Assembly: GCA_012520795.1 (NCBI GenBank)
Contig: JAAYNP010000047.1
Coordinates: 42,613 to 106,612, forward strand
DNA: 64,000 bases
Direction: 5' to 3'
Origin: Bacillota bacterium
GTDB lineage: Bacteria; Bacillota; Limnochordia; Darwinibacteriales; DTU012
Part shown: one piece after another, positions 52,597 through 61,124 of the stretch
How the letters are laid out: the number at the start of each line of letters is the position of its first letter
Numbering within the stretch: the stretch's first letter is position 1
Notes under the pieces: generated by a model
The model's database searches: none
Told to the model about the DNA's origin: nothing
The model's input: the letters and a program-made list of their open reading frames with translations, nothing else
Made by a program: the position numbers and the translations under genes

Positions 52597-55260
52597 ATGA
52601 AGTATATCACAGCTGATCAGATGCGTTCAATGTTCTTGGAATTCTTTAAATCGAAAGGGCATAAGATCCTGCCTAGTGCCTCCCTGGTTCCGCATGGTGA
52701 TGACAGTCTATTGCTGACCGGCGCAGGCATGGTGCCGTTTAAGCCGTATTTTTTGGGCCAGGCTGAGCCAGAAAACCGGAGGGTAACAACCTGTCAGCGC
52801 TGTTTGCGCACTCCTGATCTGGAGAATGTGGGCAAGACGGATCGTCATGCCACTTTTTTTGAAATGCTGGGCAATTTTTCCTTCGGCGATTATTTCAAGG
52901 TCGAAGCGATTCCCTGGGCTTGGGAGTTCATTACCGAACACATGGAGCTGCCCAAAGACAAATTGTGGGTCAGCATTTATCTGGATGACGATGAAGCGTT
53001 TGAGATTTGGCACCGCGAGGTGGGCGTGCCTGCCGAGCGGATTGTCCGCCTGGGCAAGGAAGACAACTTCTGGGAGATCGGCGTAGGCTACCCCTGTGGC
53101 CCTTGTTCGGAAATCTATTTCGACCGGGGTGAAACCTTCGGCTGCGGCAGCCCCGACTGCAAACCGGGCTGCGACTGCGAGCGGTTTATGGAGTTTTGGA
53201 ACCTGGTGTTCATTCAATATATCAAGAGGGAAGCGGAACAGTATGAACCGCTGGTGGCCAAAAGTATCGACACCGGCTTGGGCATGGAGCGGATTGTGGC
53301 TCTGATGCAGGGTGTCAAAAGCATCTTTGAGATTGATTCGGTCAAAACGATCATGGATCATGTGGCCAAGCTTGCCAATACAGAATACGGCCAGAATGCC
53401 AAAGCTGATGTGTCGCTGCGGGTGATTACTGACCACGCCCGGGGCATAACCTTTTTAATCAGCGACGGTGTACTACCCAGCAACGAGGGCCGAGGTTATG
53501 TGCTGCGAAGGCTCCTGCGAAGGGCGGCCCGGCATGGCCGTCTGCTGGGTATTGAAGGCCAGTTCTTGAACAGTGTTGTCGATGTTGTCATCGGCAGGAT
53601 GCAGGTTGGCTACCCTGAGCTGAAGGATAAACAAGAATACATCCACCGCGTGGTTGACCTTGAAGAACGGCGTTTCTATGAAACCCTGGATCAGGGCATT
53701 AATATTCTGCAGGAGATTATCGCCAATCATCCGGCGCGAGGCCCCCGGGTGATCCCGGGCACGGATGTGTTCAGGCTTTATGACACTTACGGGTTCCCGG
53801 TGGAGCTGACGCGGGAGATCGCGGAGGAACACGGCTTTGCCATTGATGAAGCCGGGTTTGAGGAAGAGATGAACCAGCAGCGGGAACGGGCAAGGAGAGC
53901 CCACGCCCAGAAAGATTACGGCAATCAGCGTGTTGAGCTGTACCGGCAGCTGCAGAGACAGGTGGAATCGCTTTTTGTCGGTTATGAACAAACAGAGTGC
54001 TCAACGCACGTGGCGGCGCTTGTCCACAACGGCCGGCTGGTGGAACGCCTTGGTGCCGGAGAAGAAGGCCTGGTGGTTCTGACCAAGACGCCGTTCTATG
54101 CCGCCTCCGGCGGCCAGGTGGCCGACACAGGCACAATCACCGGCAAAGTGGGCCAGTTCAGCGTCAAGGATGTCCGCCAGCCCGTTGACGGGATCATTGC
54201 CCATCAGGGGGTAATGGTCGGCGGCGAGCTGGTAGCTGGCGATCAGGTGGTAGCAAGTGTATACAGCAAGGAACGCTGGGACACGGCACGGCACCACAGC
54301 GCCACGCATCTTTTGCACAGGGCGTTAAGGGAGGTCCTGGGAGATCATGTGCACCAGTCGGGATCGGATGTGGACTCCAACCGGGTGCGCTTTGACTTTA
54401 CCCACTTTGAGGCGGTCACCGATGAACAGCTGCACTTGGTGGAAGCAAAGGTGAATGAGGCAGTGATGGCCAACCATCCGGTGCAGACCGAGATCCTCAG
54501 CATGGATGAAGCCAAAGCCAAAGGGGCAATTGCTCTGTTTGGCGAGAAGTACGGCAGTGCGGTCCGGGTGGTATCCATGGGCGAATCCATGGAGCTGTGC
54601 GGCGGCACCCATGTCAGCGCTACAGGGGACATCGGCCTGTTCAGGATTGTGTCGGAAAGCTCGATTGCCGCGGGTGTGCGGAGGATCGAAGCCGTGGCTG
54701 GGAAACGGGCCTTGGAATATACTGACCGGCGGGAAAAGGCTTTGCTTAAGGTAAGCGGGCTTTTGGAAACCACACCGGATCTGGCGGTGGAGCAGTTGGA
54801 ACGGCTGTTGGAACAGCACAGGAAACTGCAGCAGGAGCTGAACCAGTACCAGCGCAAGGCTGTGTCGGACTTAGGCGCTGAATTGGTCAGCAAAGCAGAA
54901 GTGATTAACGGCGTCAATGTTGTGATTGCTGAAGTGAACCTCGCCGAGGCGGAGCAGATGCGTTCCCTTGGCGATCAGCTGCGGGACCGCCTTAATCCCG
55001 CGGTGATCTTGTTGGCTGCCCGCAGCGGGGGCAGAGTACAGTTTGTGGCCATGGCCGGCAAGGAGATTGCCGGCGGAATAGTCCATGTAGGCAATGTGGT
55101 CAAGTCTGCGGCGGCTGTCTGCGGAGGCGGAGGCGGCGGCAGGCCCGATATGGCCCAGGCCGGCGGGCGGGAGCCGGAAAAACTGCCTGAAGCCCTGAAG
55201 CTGGCCCGGGAACTGCTGGCCCAACAGTTGGAGGAAAAACAAGCCAAAACGCCGAATTAG
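52594..55260 (+). CDS. alaS: Alanine--tRNA ligase
   Basis: AlaS charges tRNA-Ala and corrects mischarged Ser and Gly. The 888-residue protein begins with the class II core (FFKSKGHKILPSASLVP, GRGYVLRRLLRRAARHGR) and has the editing domain with HHSATHLLHRALR and CGGTHVSATGDIG (zinc-binding), and the C-terminal GGGGGGRPDMAQAGG. All catalytic parts are intact. Two adjacent ATGs begin the frame. A spacer hairpin may control initiation. ireB follows after 33 bases. Confidence 0.97.
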   Translation: MMKYITADQMRSMFLEFFKSKGHKILPSASLVPHGDDSLLLTGAGMVPFKPYFLGQAEPENRRVTTCQRCLRTPDLENVGKTDRHATFFEMLGNFSFGDYFKVEAIPWAWEFITEHMELPKDKLWVSIYLDDDEAFEIWHREVGVPAERIVRLGKEDNFWEIGVGYPCGPCSEIYFDRGETFGCGSPDCKPGCDCERFMEFWNLVFIQYIKREAEQYEPLVAKSIDTGLGMERIVALMQGVKSIFEIDSVKTIMDHVAKLANTEYGQNAKADVSLRVITDHARGITFLISDGVLPSNEGRGYVLRRLLRRAARHGRLLGIEGQFLNSVVDVVIGRMQVGYPELKDKQEYIHRVVDLEERRFYETLDQGINILQEIIANHPARGPRVIPGTDVFRLYDTYGFPVELTREIAEEHGFAIDEAGFEEEMNQQRERARRAHAQKDYGNQRVELYRQLQRQVESLFVGYEQTECSTHVAALVHNGRLVERLGAGEEGLVVLTKTPFYAASGGQVADTGTITGKVGQFSVKDVRQPVDGIIAHQGVMVGGELVAGDQVVASVYSKERWDTARHHSATHLLHRALREVLGDHVHQSGSDVDSNRVRFDFTHFEAVTDEQLHLVEAKVNEAVMANHPVQTEILSMDEAKAKGAIALFGEKYGSAVRVVSMGESMELCGGTHVSATGDIGLFRIVSESSIAAGVRRIEAVAGKRALEYTDRREKALLKVSGLLETTPDLAVEQLERLLEQHRKLQQELNQYQRKAVSDLGAELVSKAEVINGVNVVIAEVNLAEAEQMRSLGDQLRDRLNPAVILLAARSGGRVQFVAMAGKEIAGGIVHVGNVVKSAAAVCGGGGGGRPDMAQAGGREPEKLPEALKLARELLAQQLEEKQAKTPN

Positions 55261-55293
55261 GGATATAAGCATGACCGTGGGGGGCTTGGTGGT

Positions 55294-55563
55294 ATGGAAG
55301 AAAAGACTACTGTCTTTCGGAGCAATGCACGGGCACAAAACAGGATGGCGGCTCACGTTTTGAGCGAGGTATACAAAGCTCTGCAGGCCAAAGGCTATAA
55401 CCCCGTTGGCCAGATTGTCGGTTATTTGCTGTCCGGGGACCCGACATACATCACCAGTCATGGTAATGCCCGTAATTTGATCCGGCAGCTGGAGCGGGAT
55501 GAGATTCTGGAAGAACTGGTCGCCAGTTATCTGCAAAATACGCAAGGGGCGGAGAAAAACTAG
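55294..55563 (+). CDS. ireB: IreB family regulatory phosphoprotein (UPF0297)
   Basis: The 89-residue product matches the IreB/YrzL family ([43 protein letters not shown]). In Enterococcus IreB is phosphorylated by the kinase IreK and lowers cephalosporin resistance. The gene follows alaS in nearly all Firmicutes. TTGGTGG lies before the ATG. A terminator stem overlaps its last codons. Confidence 0.94.
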   Translation: MEEKTTVFRSNARAQNRMAAHVLSEVYKALQAKGYNPVGQIVGYLLSGDPTYITSHGNARNLIRQLERDEILEELVASYLQNTQGAEKN

Positions 55564-55582
55564 CCCCTTGCGCCAGTTTTTT
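55541..55582 (+). terminator. Terminator at the end of ireB
   Basis: CGCAAGGGGC (55541-55550, inside the last codons of ireB) pairs perfectly with GCCCCTTGCG (55563-55572); CCAG and six T residues follow. Confidence 0.8.
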
Positions 55583-55611
55583 GGGTATTCCACACAAAGG
55601 ATTGAGGACTA

Positions 55612-56856
55612 ATGCTAAAAGATCTGATTGCACGGATCAACCCCCGGCAGCCTAAGCCCGGGGAACCAACCTACCGGATTGCTTTGGATGTGGGTACCGA
55701 ATATGTAAAGGCAGTCTACATCGAGCAGGCAGGCGGAGTGGCCGCTATCATCGGTGTCGGCCGGGCCCATCAGGACTACGCTGATATGGACAGCGGCGCT
55801 GTGGCCAACATCTCCGGGGTGACCCGCTGCTGCCGCCAGGCCATAAACCAGGGTGCGGTTATTGCCGGTGTCAAGCCGAAAGAGGCAGCAATCGGCGTGG
55901 CCGGGCAGCATGTAACCGGGGTGGCCCGGACTGTAACAAGAGAGCGGAAACATCCGGAACGGGGGTTGACCAGGCGCGAGCTGTCCCAGCTGGTGGCAGG
56001 TGTCAAGCGGGAAGCTCTCCGAGAAGCAGCGGCTGAAGTTGGGGAAAAGCTGGGTTATGCCCGTTTGGACTTGGAACTGGTCAACTCATCCATAGTCGAT
56101 CTGCGCATTGACGGTTACCAGGTGAACAACCCCATAGATTTTAAGGGCCGTAATGTGGAAATGACCGTTTTTATGATCTTTGCCCCCCTGGTGCACGTCG
56201 GTGCCATCAGAACGATTGCCCAGCGGTTGGATCTGGATTTGGTGGGGCTGGTGGCAGAACCTTTTGCCGTCGCTGCCAGCACCTTTACAGATGAAGCATA
56301 TGAACTAGGCTCTCTCGTCATTGATATCGGCGGGGGCAGCACTGATCTTGCCCTGATCCATCGCGGCGGCATTGTCAAAACGAAGATGTTCGCCATTGGC
56401 GGCCGGGCGTTTACCAAAGGGATCGCCAACTTATGCCGCACTACCCTGCGGGAAGCGGAACAGATCAAACTGGATTATGCCGCAGGGATGGAAACCAGCG
56501 GAGAAATCCGCTCAATCATCGCTGCTGATTTGGAGATCTGGCAGGAGGCCCTGATCCTGGCTCTGCAGGAGATCAAGAAAGGGCAGCCGCTCCCGCCGCG
56601 GATTGTCGTGTGCGGAGGGGGCAGCGGCCTGCCGGGGATCATGGAGGCGATTGCCTCGCCGAAGCTTGTGGAATCCGGTTTGTTTGCCGTGGTTCCGGAA
56701 GTGAAGCTTCTGCGTCCTGAAGATGTCTTTGGAATCGCCGATCCGAAGCAGTTTCTGTCTGAGGTACAGGACGTGACACCAAAGAGTATTGCCTTTCAAG
56801 CCAGCCTGATTGAGGGCAGGGGAAGTACCATCCTCGGAGGTGTCCAGCAGGGATGA
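55612..56856 (+). CDS. FtsA/PilM-like actin-fold ATPase
   Basis: The 414-residue protein has the actin-type nucleotide motifs: phosphate 1 IALDVGTEYVKAVYIE (23-38), phosphate 2 VIDIGGGSTDLALI (236-249) and adenosine motif VVCGGGSGLPGIMEAI (332-347). An inserted SHS2-like domain lies at about 85-180, as in FtsA and PilM. The N-terminal 20 residues are basic and may bind membrane, and the C-terminal amphipathic tail of true FtsA is missing. It is separate from any ftsZ. Its ATGA overlap with the next gene ties it to a baseplate-J-like membrane protein, so the pair probably acts together. Its biological job is not known. Confidence 0.82.
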   Translation: MLKDLIARINPRQPKPGEPTYRIALDVGTEYVKAVYIEQAGGVAAIIGVGRAHQDYADMDSGAVANISGVTRCCRQAINQGAVIAGVKPKEAAIGVAGQHVTGVARTVTRERKHPERGLTRRELSQLVAGVKREALREAAAEVGEKLGYARLDLELVNSSIVDLRIDGYQVNNPIDFKGRNVEMTVFMIFAPLVHVGAIRTIAQRLDLDLVGLVAEPFAVAASTFTDEAYELGSLVIDIGGGSTDLALIHRGGIVKTKMFAIGGRAFTKGIANLCRTTLREAEQIKLDYAAGMETSGEIRSIIAADLEIWQEALILALQEIKKGQPLPPRIVVCGGGSGLPGIMEAIASPKLVESGLFAVVPEVKLLRPEDVFGIADPKQFLSEVQDVTPKSIAFQASLIEGRGSTILGGVQQG

Positions 56857-58322
56857 CCATCTACCTTGATCCCATGGATGAGCTGAATACGATCGTGCAC
56901 AAGATCCGTACGGCACCAGATCCCGAGGTTGTGCTGGTTGTGCCGCCGGAAAACCGGGCCTTGCGAGATGAGATCAATGTAAAATTGTTGGCAAAATATG
57001 CACAAGATTCGCAAAAACAGCTGGCAATCAGGACCGATGACCCTTTGGTGAGCAAGTATGCCGCGGTAAACCAGATTCCGGTAATTGCCCTGGAAGAGAC
57101 AGCGGCCGGGGAGGCAGACGGTGAGACGGCAGAAGACAATGGCTTTGCCCCTGAGGCAGCCGCAGCCAAGGATGAAAACGGCCCTTCCCGCCGGCCGAAA
57201 AGGGAAAGGCCGGGATCAGGCAGGGCCGGCTATGAGCGGGTATTTGTGGTACTGTTGGTGTTGGCGGCTGTATTGGGTTTGGCCTATTACCATTTACCGA
57301 AGGCGATTATTGTGGTGACGCCAAAGCTGATCGATTTTGCCGAGACACTGGAATTGCCCCTTGCCGAGCTTGAGGGGGCAGAAATGGTTGCCGCCCAGGC
57401 CACGCTCACCCGGAGAACCCCGGCCACAGGCAGGAAAACTGTGGGGATTACGGGGGCAAGCGGTGTGGTGGCATTGATTAATCAGTCCCAGTCTGAGGTT
57501 GTGGTCAAGAAGGGCACTGTTGTGGAAACCAGCAGCGGCATCCAATTTCAGACTGTGAGAGATGTGGTGGTACCGGCAGTGCAGGCCCAATACTTCATGG
57601 ATATCCCCACCGGGCTGACCGCCGGCAAGGCGGAAGTGGAGATAGCCGCCGTTGAACCGGGCAGCCGGGGCAATGTGGCTGCCGGGAGGATCACTTCCAT
57701 TCACGGCTATGACCTGGAAGTGCGCAACGTGGAGCCCACCGCCGGCGGCGAGGATATAGTGCTCCAGGTTGCCGCTGAAGAGGATCTGAAGCGGGCGCGG
57801 GCCATGGTGGAAAGAGATGCTGCCCAGGAGCTGAGTGATGCCATCAAGGCCAAGCTTGGGGATGGGATCATGCTTGAGGAGACCTTCAAGATCGAGATCC
57901 AGTGGGTGAACCTGTCCCAAGCAGGCGAAGAAACGAGCGAAGTCTTTGCTTCCGGCATGTGCCTGGGTAAGGCGTTTATGCTGGATACCGGGCAGCTTGG
58001 TGAAGAAGTCGCCCAAGCCCTTGCAGCGAAGGTACCTCCGGGCTTCATGATTGATCCCCGGACAGTAAGCCTGGGCGGCGTACAATTGGTGGAAGCCGGC
58101 CAGGAATACCTGCTGCGGGTTGAGGCCAGGGCGGTGATCCAGGGAGTGATTACCCCGAATGAACTGGCGGACATGCTCGCAGGCAGGGATGTAGGGGAAT
58201 TCCCGGATGTATTGGCGGCTGATCCGGCCATTGCCCGGATTGAGGTAGAAAATGGAGTCAAAGACAAGCTGCCCACTCTGCCGCGGTGGCTGAAGATCAA
58301 AGTCGAACAACCATCTTATTAA
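56853..58322 (+). CDS. Membrane protein with baseplate J-like external domain
   Basis: The 489-residue product has an N-terminal alpha/beta domain (1-80; DPMDELNTIVHKIRTAPDPE, VVLVVPPENRALRDEINVKL) like the one seen in membrane proteins of Patescibacteria and some Firmicutes, an acidic, alanine-rich linker (82-126), one membrane segment (129-147) and a long external part. In it EVEIAAVEPGSRGNVAAGRI (about 261-280) matches the baseplate J/gp47 motif of phage baseplates. No phage genes lie near. The N-terminal domain should face the cytosol, where the FtsA-like partner is. Role unknown. Confidence 0.78.
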   Translation: MTIYLDPMDELNTIVHKIRTAPDPEVVLVVPPENRALRDEINVKLLAKYAQDSQKQLAIRTDDPLVSKYAAVNQIPVIALEETAAGEADGETAEDNGFAPEAAAAKDENGPSRRPKRERPGSGRAGYERVFVVLLVLAAVLGLAYYHLPKAIIVVTPKLIDFAETLELPLAELEGAEMVAAQATLTRRTPATGRKTVGITGASGVVALINQSQSEVVVKKGTVVETSSGIQFQTVRDVVVPAVQAQYFMDIPTGLTAGKAEVEIAAVEPGSRGNVAAGRITSIHGYDLEVRNVEPTAGGEDIVLQVAAEEDLKRARAMVERDAAQELSDAIKAKLGDGIMLEETFKIEIQWVNLSQAGEETSEVFASGMCLGKAFMLDTGQLGEEVAQALAAKVPPGFMIDPRTVSLGGVQLVEAGQEYLLRVEARAVIQGVITPNELADMLAGRDVGEFPDVLAADPAIARIEVENGVKDKLPTLPRWLKIKVEQPSY

Positions 58323-58342
58323 TACTAATAGGAGTTTTATTT

Positions 58343-59281
58343 GTGGAATACAGAGTTTTGGGCAACACTAGGATTAAGGTATCGCGGATGTGCTTCGGGT
58401 CGCTGACCATCGGGCCCTTACAGAGGAATTTATCGATATCTGAAGGAAGCCGGTTAATCCTCCAAGCCTTGGAGGTGGGTGTCAATTTCATTGATACAGC
58501 ACAGCTATACCGCAATTACGGCTATATTCGCCAGGCACTGCGCGGCTGGCGCGAGGAGGTGGTAATCGCCACCAAGTCCTACGCATATACTGCTGAAATG
58601 ATGAAAAATGCCTTGGAGGAAGCAAGAAGGGAGCTTGATCTTGATCTGATTCCCATTTTCATGCTCCACGAACAGGAATCGGAGCATACGATCAGAGGCC
58701 ATTGGCCTGCCCTGGAGTACCTGTTAAAGGCCAGGGAACAGGGGAAGGTAAGGGCGGTTGGCATTTCCACCCATTATGTGCAGGGGGTGGCAGGAGCGTG
58801 CAAGTACCCGGAGATTGAGGTGGTTTCACCGCTGATCAACCTTACGGGAATCGGCGTTCAAGGCGGCACCCGGGATCAAATGCTTGCGGCTGTCAAGAAA
58901 GCCAAGGCAGCGGGCAAAGGGATCTATGCCATGAAACCCTTGGGAGGCGGGCATTTGATTTCCAGGCAGCAGGCGGCGTTTCAGTTCTTGCTTGAACAGG
59001 AGGATCTTGACGCCATTGCCGTGGGCATGAAAAGTGAGCAGGAACTAAGGCGCAATTTGGCATACTTTAATGGTGAAGCCATTACTGAAGGGCTGGCGGA
59101 ACATGACGAGCGGCAGCTGCATTTCGAGGACTGGTGTCTGCTGTGCGGCAGATGCGTCAGCGCCTGCCCGTCAAGGGCCTTAAGCGAAACACCGAACCAG
59201 ATCGTTGTCGATCAGAATAAGTGTGTATTCTGCGGTTACTGCGGTGCGGCTTGCCCTGAATTCGCCATCAAAGTGATTTGA
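58343..59281 (+). CDS. Aldo/keto reductase with C-terminal 2x[4Fe-4S] ferredoxin domain
   Basis: The 312-residue product has the aldo/keto reductase tetrad (NFIDTAQLYRNYG, ATKSYAYT, MLHEQE) in a TIM barrel and a ferredoxin tail with cysteines at 265, 268, 271, 275 and 294, 297, 300, 304. Such fusions are common in anaerobic Clostridia; their substrates are unknown. GTG at 58343 has AGGAG eight bases upstream. It starts 20 bases after the baseplate-J-like gene and lies before ruvX. Confidence 0.88.
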   Translation: MEYRVLGNTRIKVSRMCFGSLTIGPLQRNLSISEGSRLILQALEVGVNFIDTAQLYRNYGYIRQALRGWREEVVIATKSYAYTAEMMKNALEEARRELDLDLIPIFMLHEQESEHTIRGHWPALEYLLKAREQGKVRAVGISTHYVQGVAGACKYPEIEVVSPLINLTGIGVQGGTRDQMLAAVKKAKAAGKGIYAMKPLGGGHLISRQQAAFQFLLEQEDLDAIAVGMKSEQELRRNLAYFNGEAITEGLAEHDERQLHFEDWCLLCGRCVSACPSRALSETPNQIVVDQNKCVFCGYCGAACPEFAIKVI

Positions 59282-59291
59282 GGAGAATCAG

Positions 59292-59744
59292 ATGCGGGTG
59301 CTTGGTTTGGACGTTGGGGATAAGACTATTGGTGTGGCGGTGAGCGACCCTTTGGGGCTGACCGCCCAGGGGCTGCAGGTGATCAGGCGGTCGGCTCTTC
59401 ACCAGGATTTGGGCAAGCTGGCGGAACTTTGCAGAGCCTACCAGGTGGAGCAGATTGTTGTGGGGATGCCGCGACGCACCGACGGCAGTTTTGGGCCGGA
59501 AGCAGAAAAGGTGCAGCGGTTTGCCAAAGCTTTGCAGCAGGCAGTCAAGGTGCCGGTCAGGTTCTGGGACGAACGGTTTTCGACTGTAACAGCCGAAAGG
59601 ATCCTGCTGGAAGCGGATGTCAGCAGGGCGAAGCGGCGTAAAGTGGTGGATAAGGTCGCTGCAAGCGTGATCTTGCAGGCCTATCTGGATCAACAAAGAG
59701 GAGGCTTATCAAATGAGCGAACAGGAGAAGATTACTTTGATTGA
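59292..59744 (+). CDS. ruvX: Holliday junction resolvase-like protein RuvX/YqgF
   Basis: YqgF-family nucleases process the 5' end of 16S rRNA and may cut Holliday junctions. The 150-residue product has LGLDVGDKTIGVAVSDPLG, VVGMPRRTDGSFGPEA and FWDERFSTVTAE, the RNase H-like fold signatures. GAGGAGA precedes the ATG. It overlaps the next gene by 32 bases. In Bacillus it follows ireB directly; here three genes are interposed. Confidence 0.94.
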   Translation: MRVLGLDVGDKTIGVAVSDPLGLTAQGLQVIRRSALHQDLGKLAELCRAYQVEQIVVGMPRRTDGSFGPEAEKVQRFAKALQQAVKVPVRFWDERFSTVTAERILLEADVSRAKRRKVVDKVAASVILQAYLDQQRGGLSNERTGEDYFD

Positions 59745-59958
59745 CGAGAACAACAACGAGGTTGAGTTTATACTGGTGGACTACCTGGAAATTGAAGACC
59801 AGCGCTACGTCGTGCTTCTGCCCGCCGAGGATCCGGAAAACGGCGCAGTCATCCTGCGGATTGATCAGGACGAAAACGGCGACGATGTGCTTGTGGAGAT
59901 CGAAGACGACGAAGAGTTCGATCGGGTCGTCGCTGTTCTGGAGCAGGAGGAGGAATAG
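59713..59958 (+). CDS. DUF1292 protein (YrzB family)
   Basis: The 81-residue, very acidic protein matches the YrzB/DUF1292 family (ITLIDENNNEVEFILVDYLEIEDQRYVVL). Its function is unknown. It starts within the end of ruvX after AGAGGAGG and precedes mltG, the common ireB-ruvX-yrzB-mltG order. Confidence 0.88.
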   Translation: MSEQEKITLIDENNNEVEFILVDYLEIEDQRYVVLLPAEDPENGAVILRIDQDENGDDVLVEIEDDEEFDRVVAVLEQEEE

Positions 59959-59975
59959 GGTAAAAGCCGTCTGAT

Positions 59976-60004
59976 TTGCATTTAACCCGGCTTTAGTTTA
60001 TAAT
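59976..60004 (+). promoter_or_regulatory. Vegetative promoter of mltG
   Basis: TTGCAT (59976-59981), 17 bases, TATAAT (59999-60004), 47 bases before the chosen mltG start. Confidence 0.72.
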
Positions 60005-60050
60005 ATATGAGCTTAGACCGGAAATGCTAGTCAGATTGGGAGGGTTGCAG

Positions 60051-61100
60051 TTGAGGCCCAGGCTATCAGCAAAGGCTAGGCGGACCTGTCTTTTTGTGGT
60101 CCGTTTTGTTTTAATCGCCATAGTAGTGATCGTAATGACGGGGCAGGTTGGCCTGGCGGTGATCGTGCTGCTGGCTCATCAGCCGGTAAGCAGAGACGGC
60201 ACCGTGGATCAGATTGTGGAGATCCCTGGGGGCATGCCGGCTGGAAAAATTGGCGGGCTCTTGAAGGAACAGGGTTTGATCCGCAGTGCCCTTATTTTTA
60301 ACGCGATGCTGCGGATTACCAACCGGGACAGCCGGCTTAAAGCCGGTGAGTACCTGTTAAACCCGGCCATGAGCACGATGGAAGTCATCCAGAAGCTGAA
60401 TGAAGGCACCATTGTCACGCATAAGGTTGCGATTCCGGAAGGCTACAACCTGAAACAAATCGCCGCCGAACTAGCTGGTAAAGGTTTGGCTGATCCGGAG
60501 CGCTTTTTGATGCTGGCCAACAACGCCGAGCTGGTCTACGGCGATGAGCTCCCGTTTGAACTGCCCATCTCCAGTCTGGAAGGGTATTTGTTCCCGGATA
60601 CCTACTACTTCGCCAAGGAGCAGACGGAAGAGGGAATCATCCGGCAGATGGTCAAACGCTTTGTGGATCATGTAATCCCAAAGGTGGACCTAAGCCTGCT
60701 TGATCACAAGTACACTCTGCATGAAGTGATCACTTTGGCTTCAATTGTGGAAAAAGAGGTGATCTACGACTTTGAACGGCCGCTGGTGGCGGCGGTGTAC
60801 CATAACAGACTGAACATCAGCATGCGGCTGCAGGCGGATCCCACTGTGCGGTATGTGATGACGGAAAACCGCAGCCGGGTGCTGTACAGCGATTTGGCAA
60901 TCGATTCGCCGTACAATACCTACCGCAATGACGGCCTACCCCCGGGGCCTATTGCCAGTCCGGGCTTGCAGTCGATCCTGGCGGTTTTGGAACCAGCCGA
61001 TGTGGATTACCTCTATTTTGTCGCCAAAAACGACGGCACCCATCAATTCAGCAGGACATTCCAGGAACATGTTGGCGCAAGAAGATCACTGGGATATTAG
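60051..61100 (+). CDS. mltG: Endolytic transglycosylase MltG
   Basis: MltG cleaves nascent glycan strands and limits their length. The 349-residue product has one membrane segment (about 18-40), a LysM-like domain (VAIPEGYNLKQIAAELAGKG) and the catalytic domain with EGYLFPDTYYFAK and ASIVEKEV, Glu as catalyst. TTG at 60051 has GGGAGGG six bases upstream; an ATG at 60024 is 14 bases before this Shine-Dalgarno. It is a vegetative gene with its own promoter. Confidence 0.93.
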   Translation: MRPRLSAKARRTCLFVVRFVLIAIVVIVMTGQVGLAVIVLLAHQPVSRDGTVDQIVEIPGGMPAGKIGGLLKEQGLIRSALIFNAMLRITNRDSRLKAGEYLLNPAMSTMEVIQKLNEGTIVTHKVAIPEGYNLKQIAAELAGKGLADPERFLMLANNAELVYGDELPFELPISSLEGYLFPDTYYFAKEQTEEGIIRQMVKRFVDHVIPKVDLSLLDHKYTLHEVITLASIVEKEVIYDFERPLVAAVYHNRLNISMRLQADPTVRYVMTENRSRVLYSDLAIDSPYNTYRNDGLPPGPIASPGLQSILAVLEPADVDYLYFVAKNDGTHQFSRTFQEHVGARRSLGY

Positions 61101-61124
61101 AATCGGAGTTTTCGAGGTGAACTT

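Noticed and set aside
57294..58310. Reverse frame of 338 codons opposite the baseplate-J-like gene
   Set aside because: It mirrors a gene with a clear ribosome site and membrane segment; composition is that of a shadow frame.
56853..58322. Prophage or phage tail island suggested by the baseplate J motif
   Set aside because: No other phage gene lies near, the protein is membrane-anchored, and the flanking genes are core chromosome.
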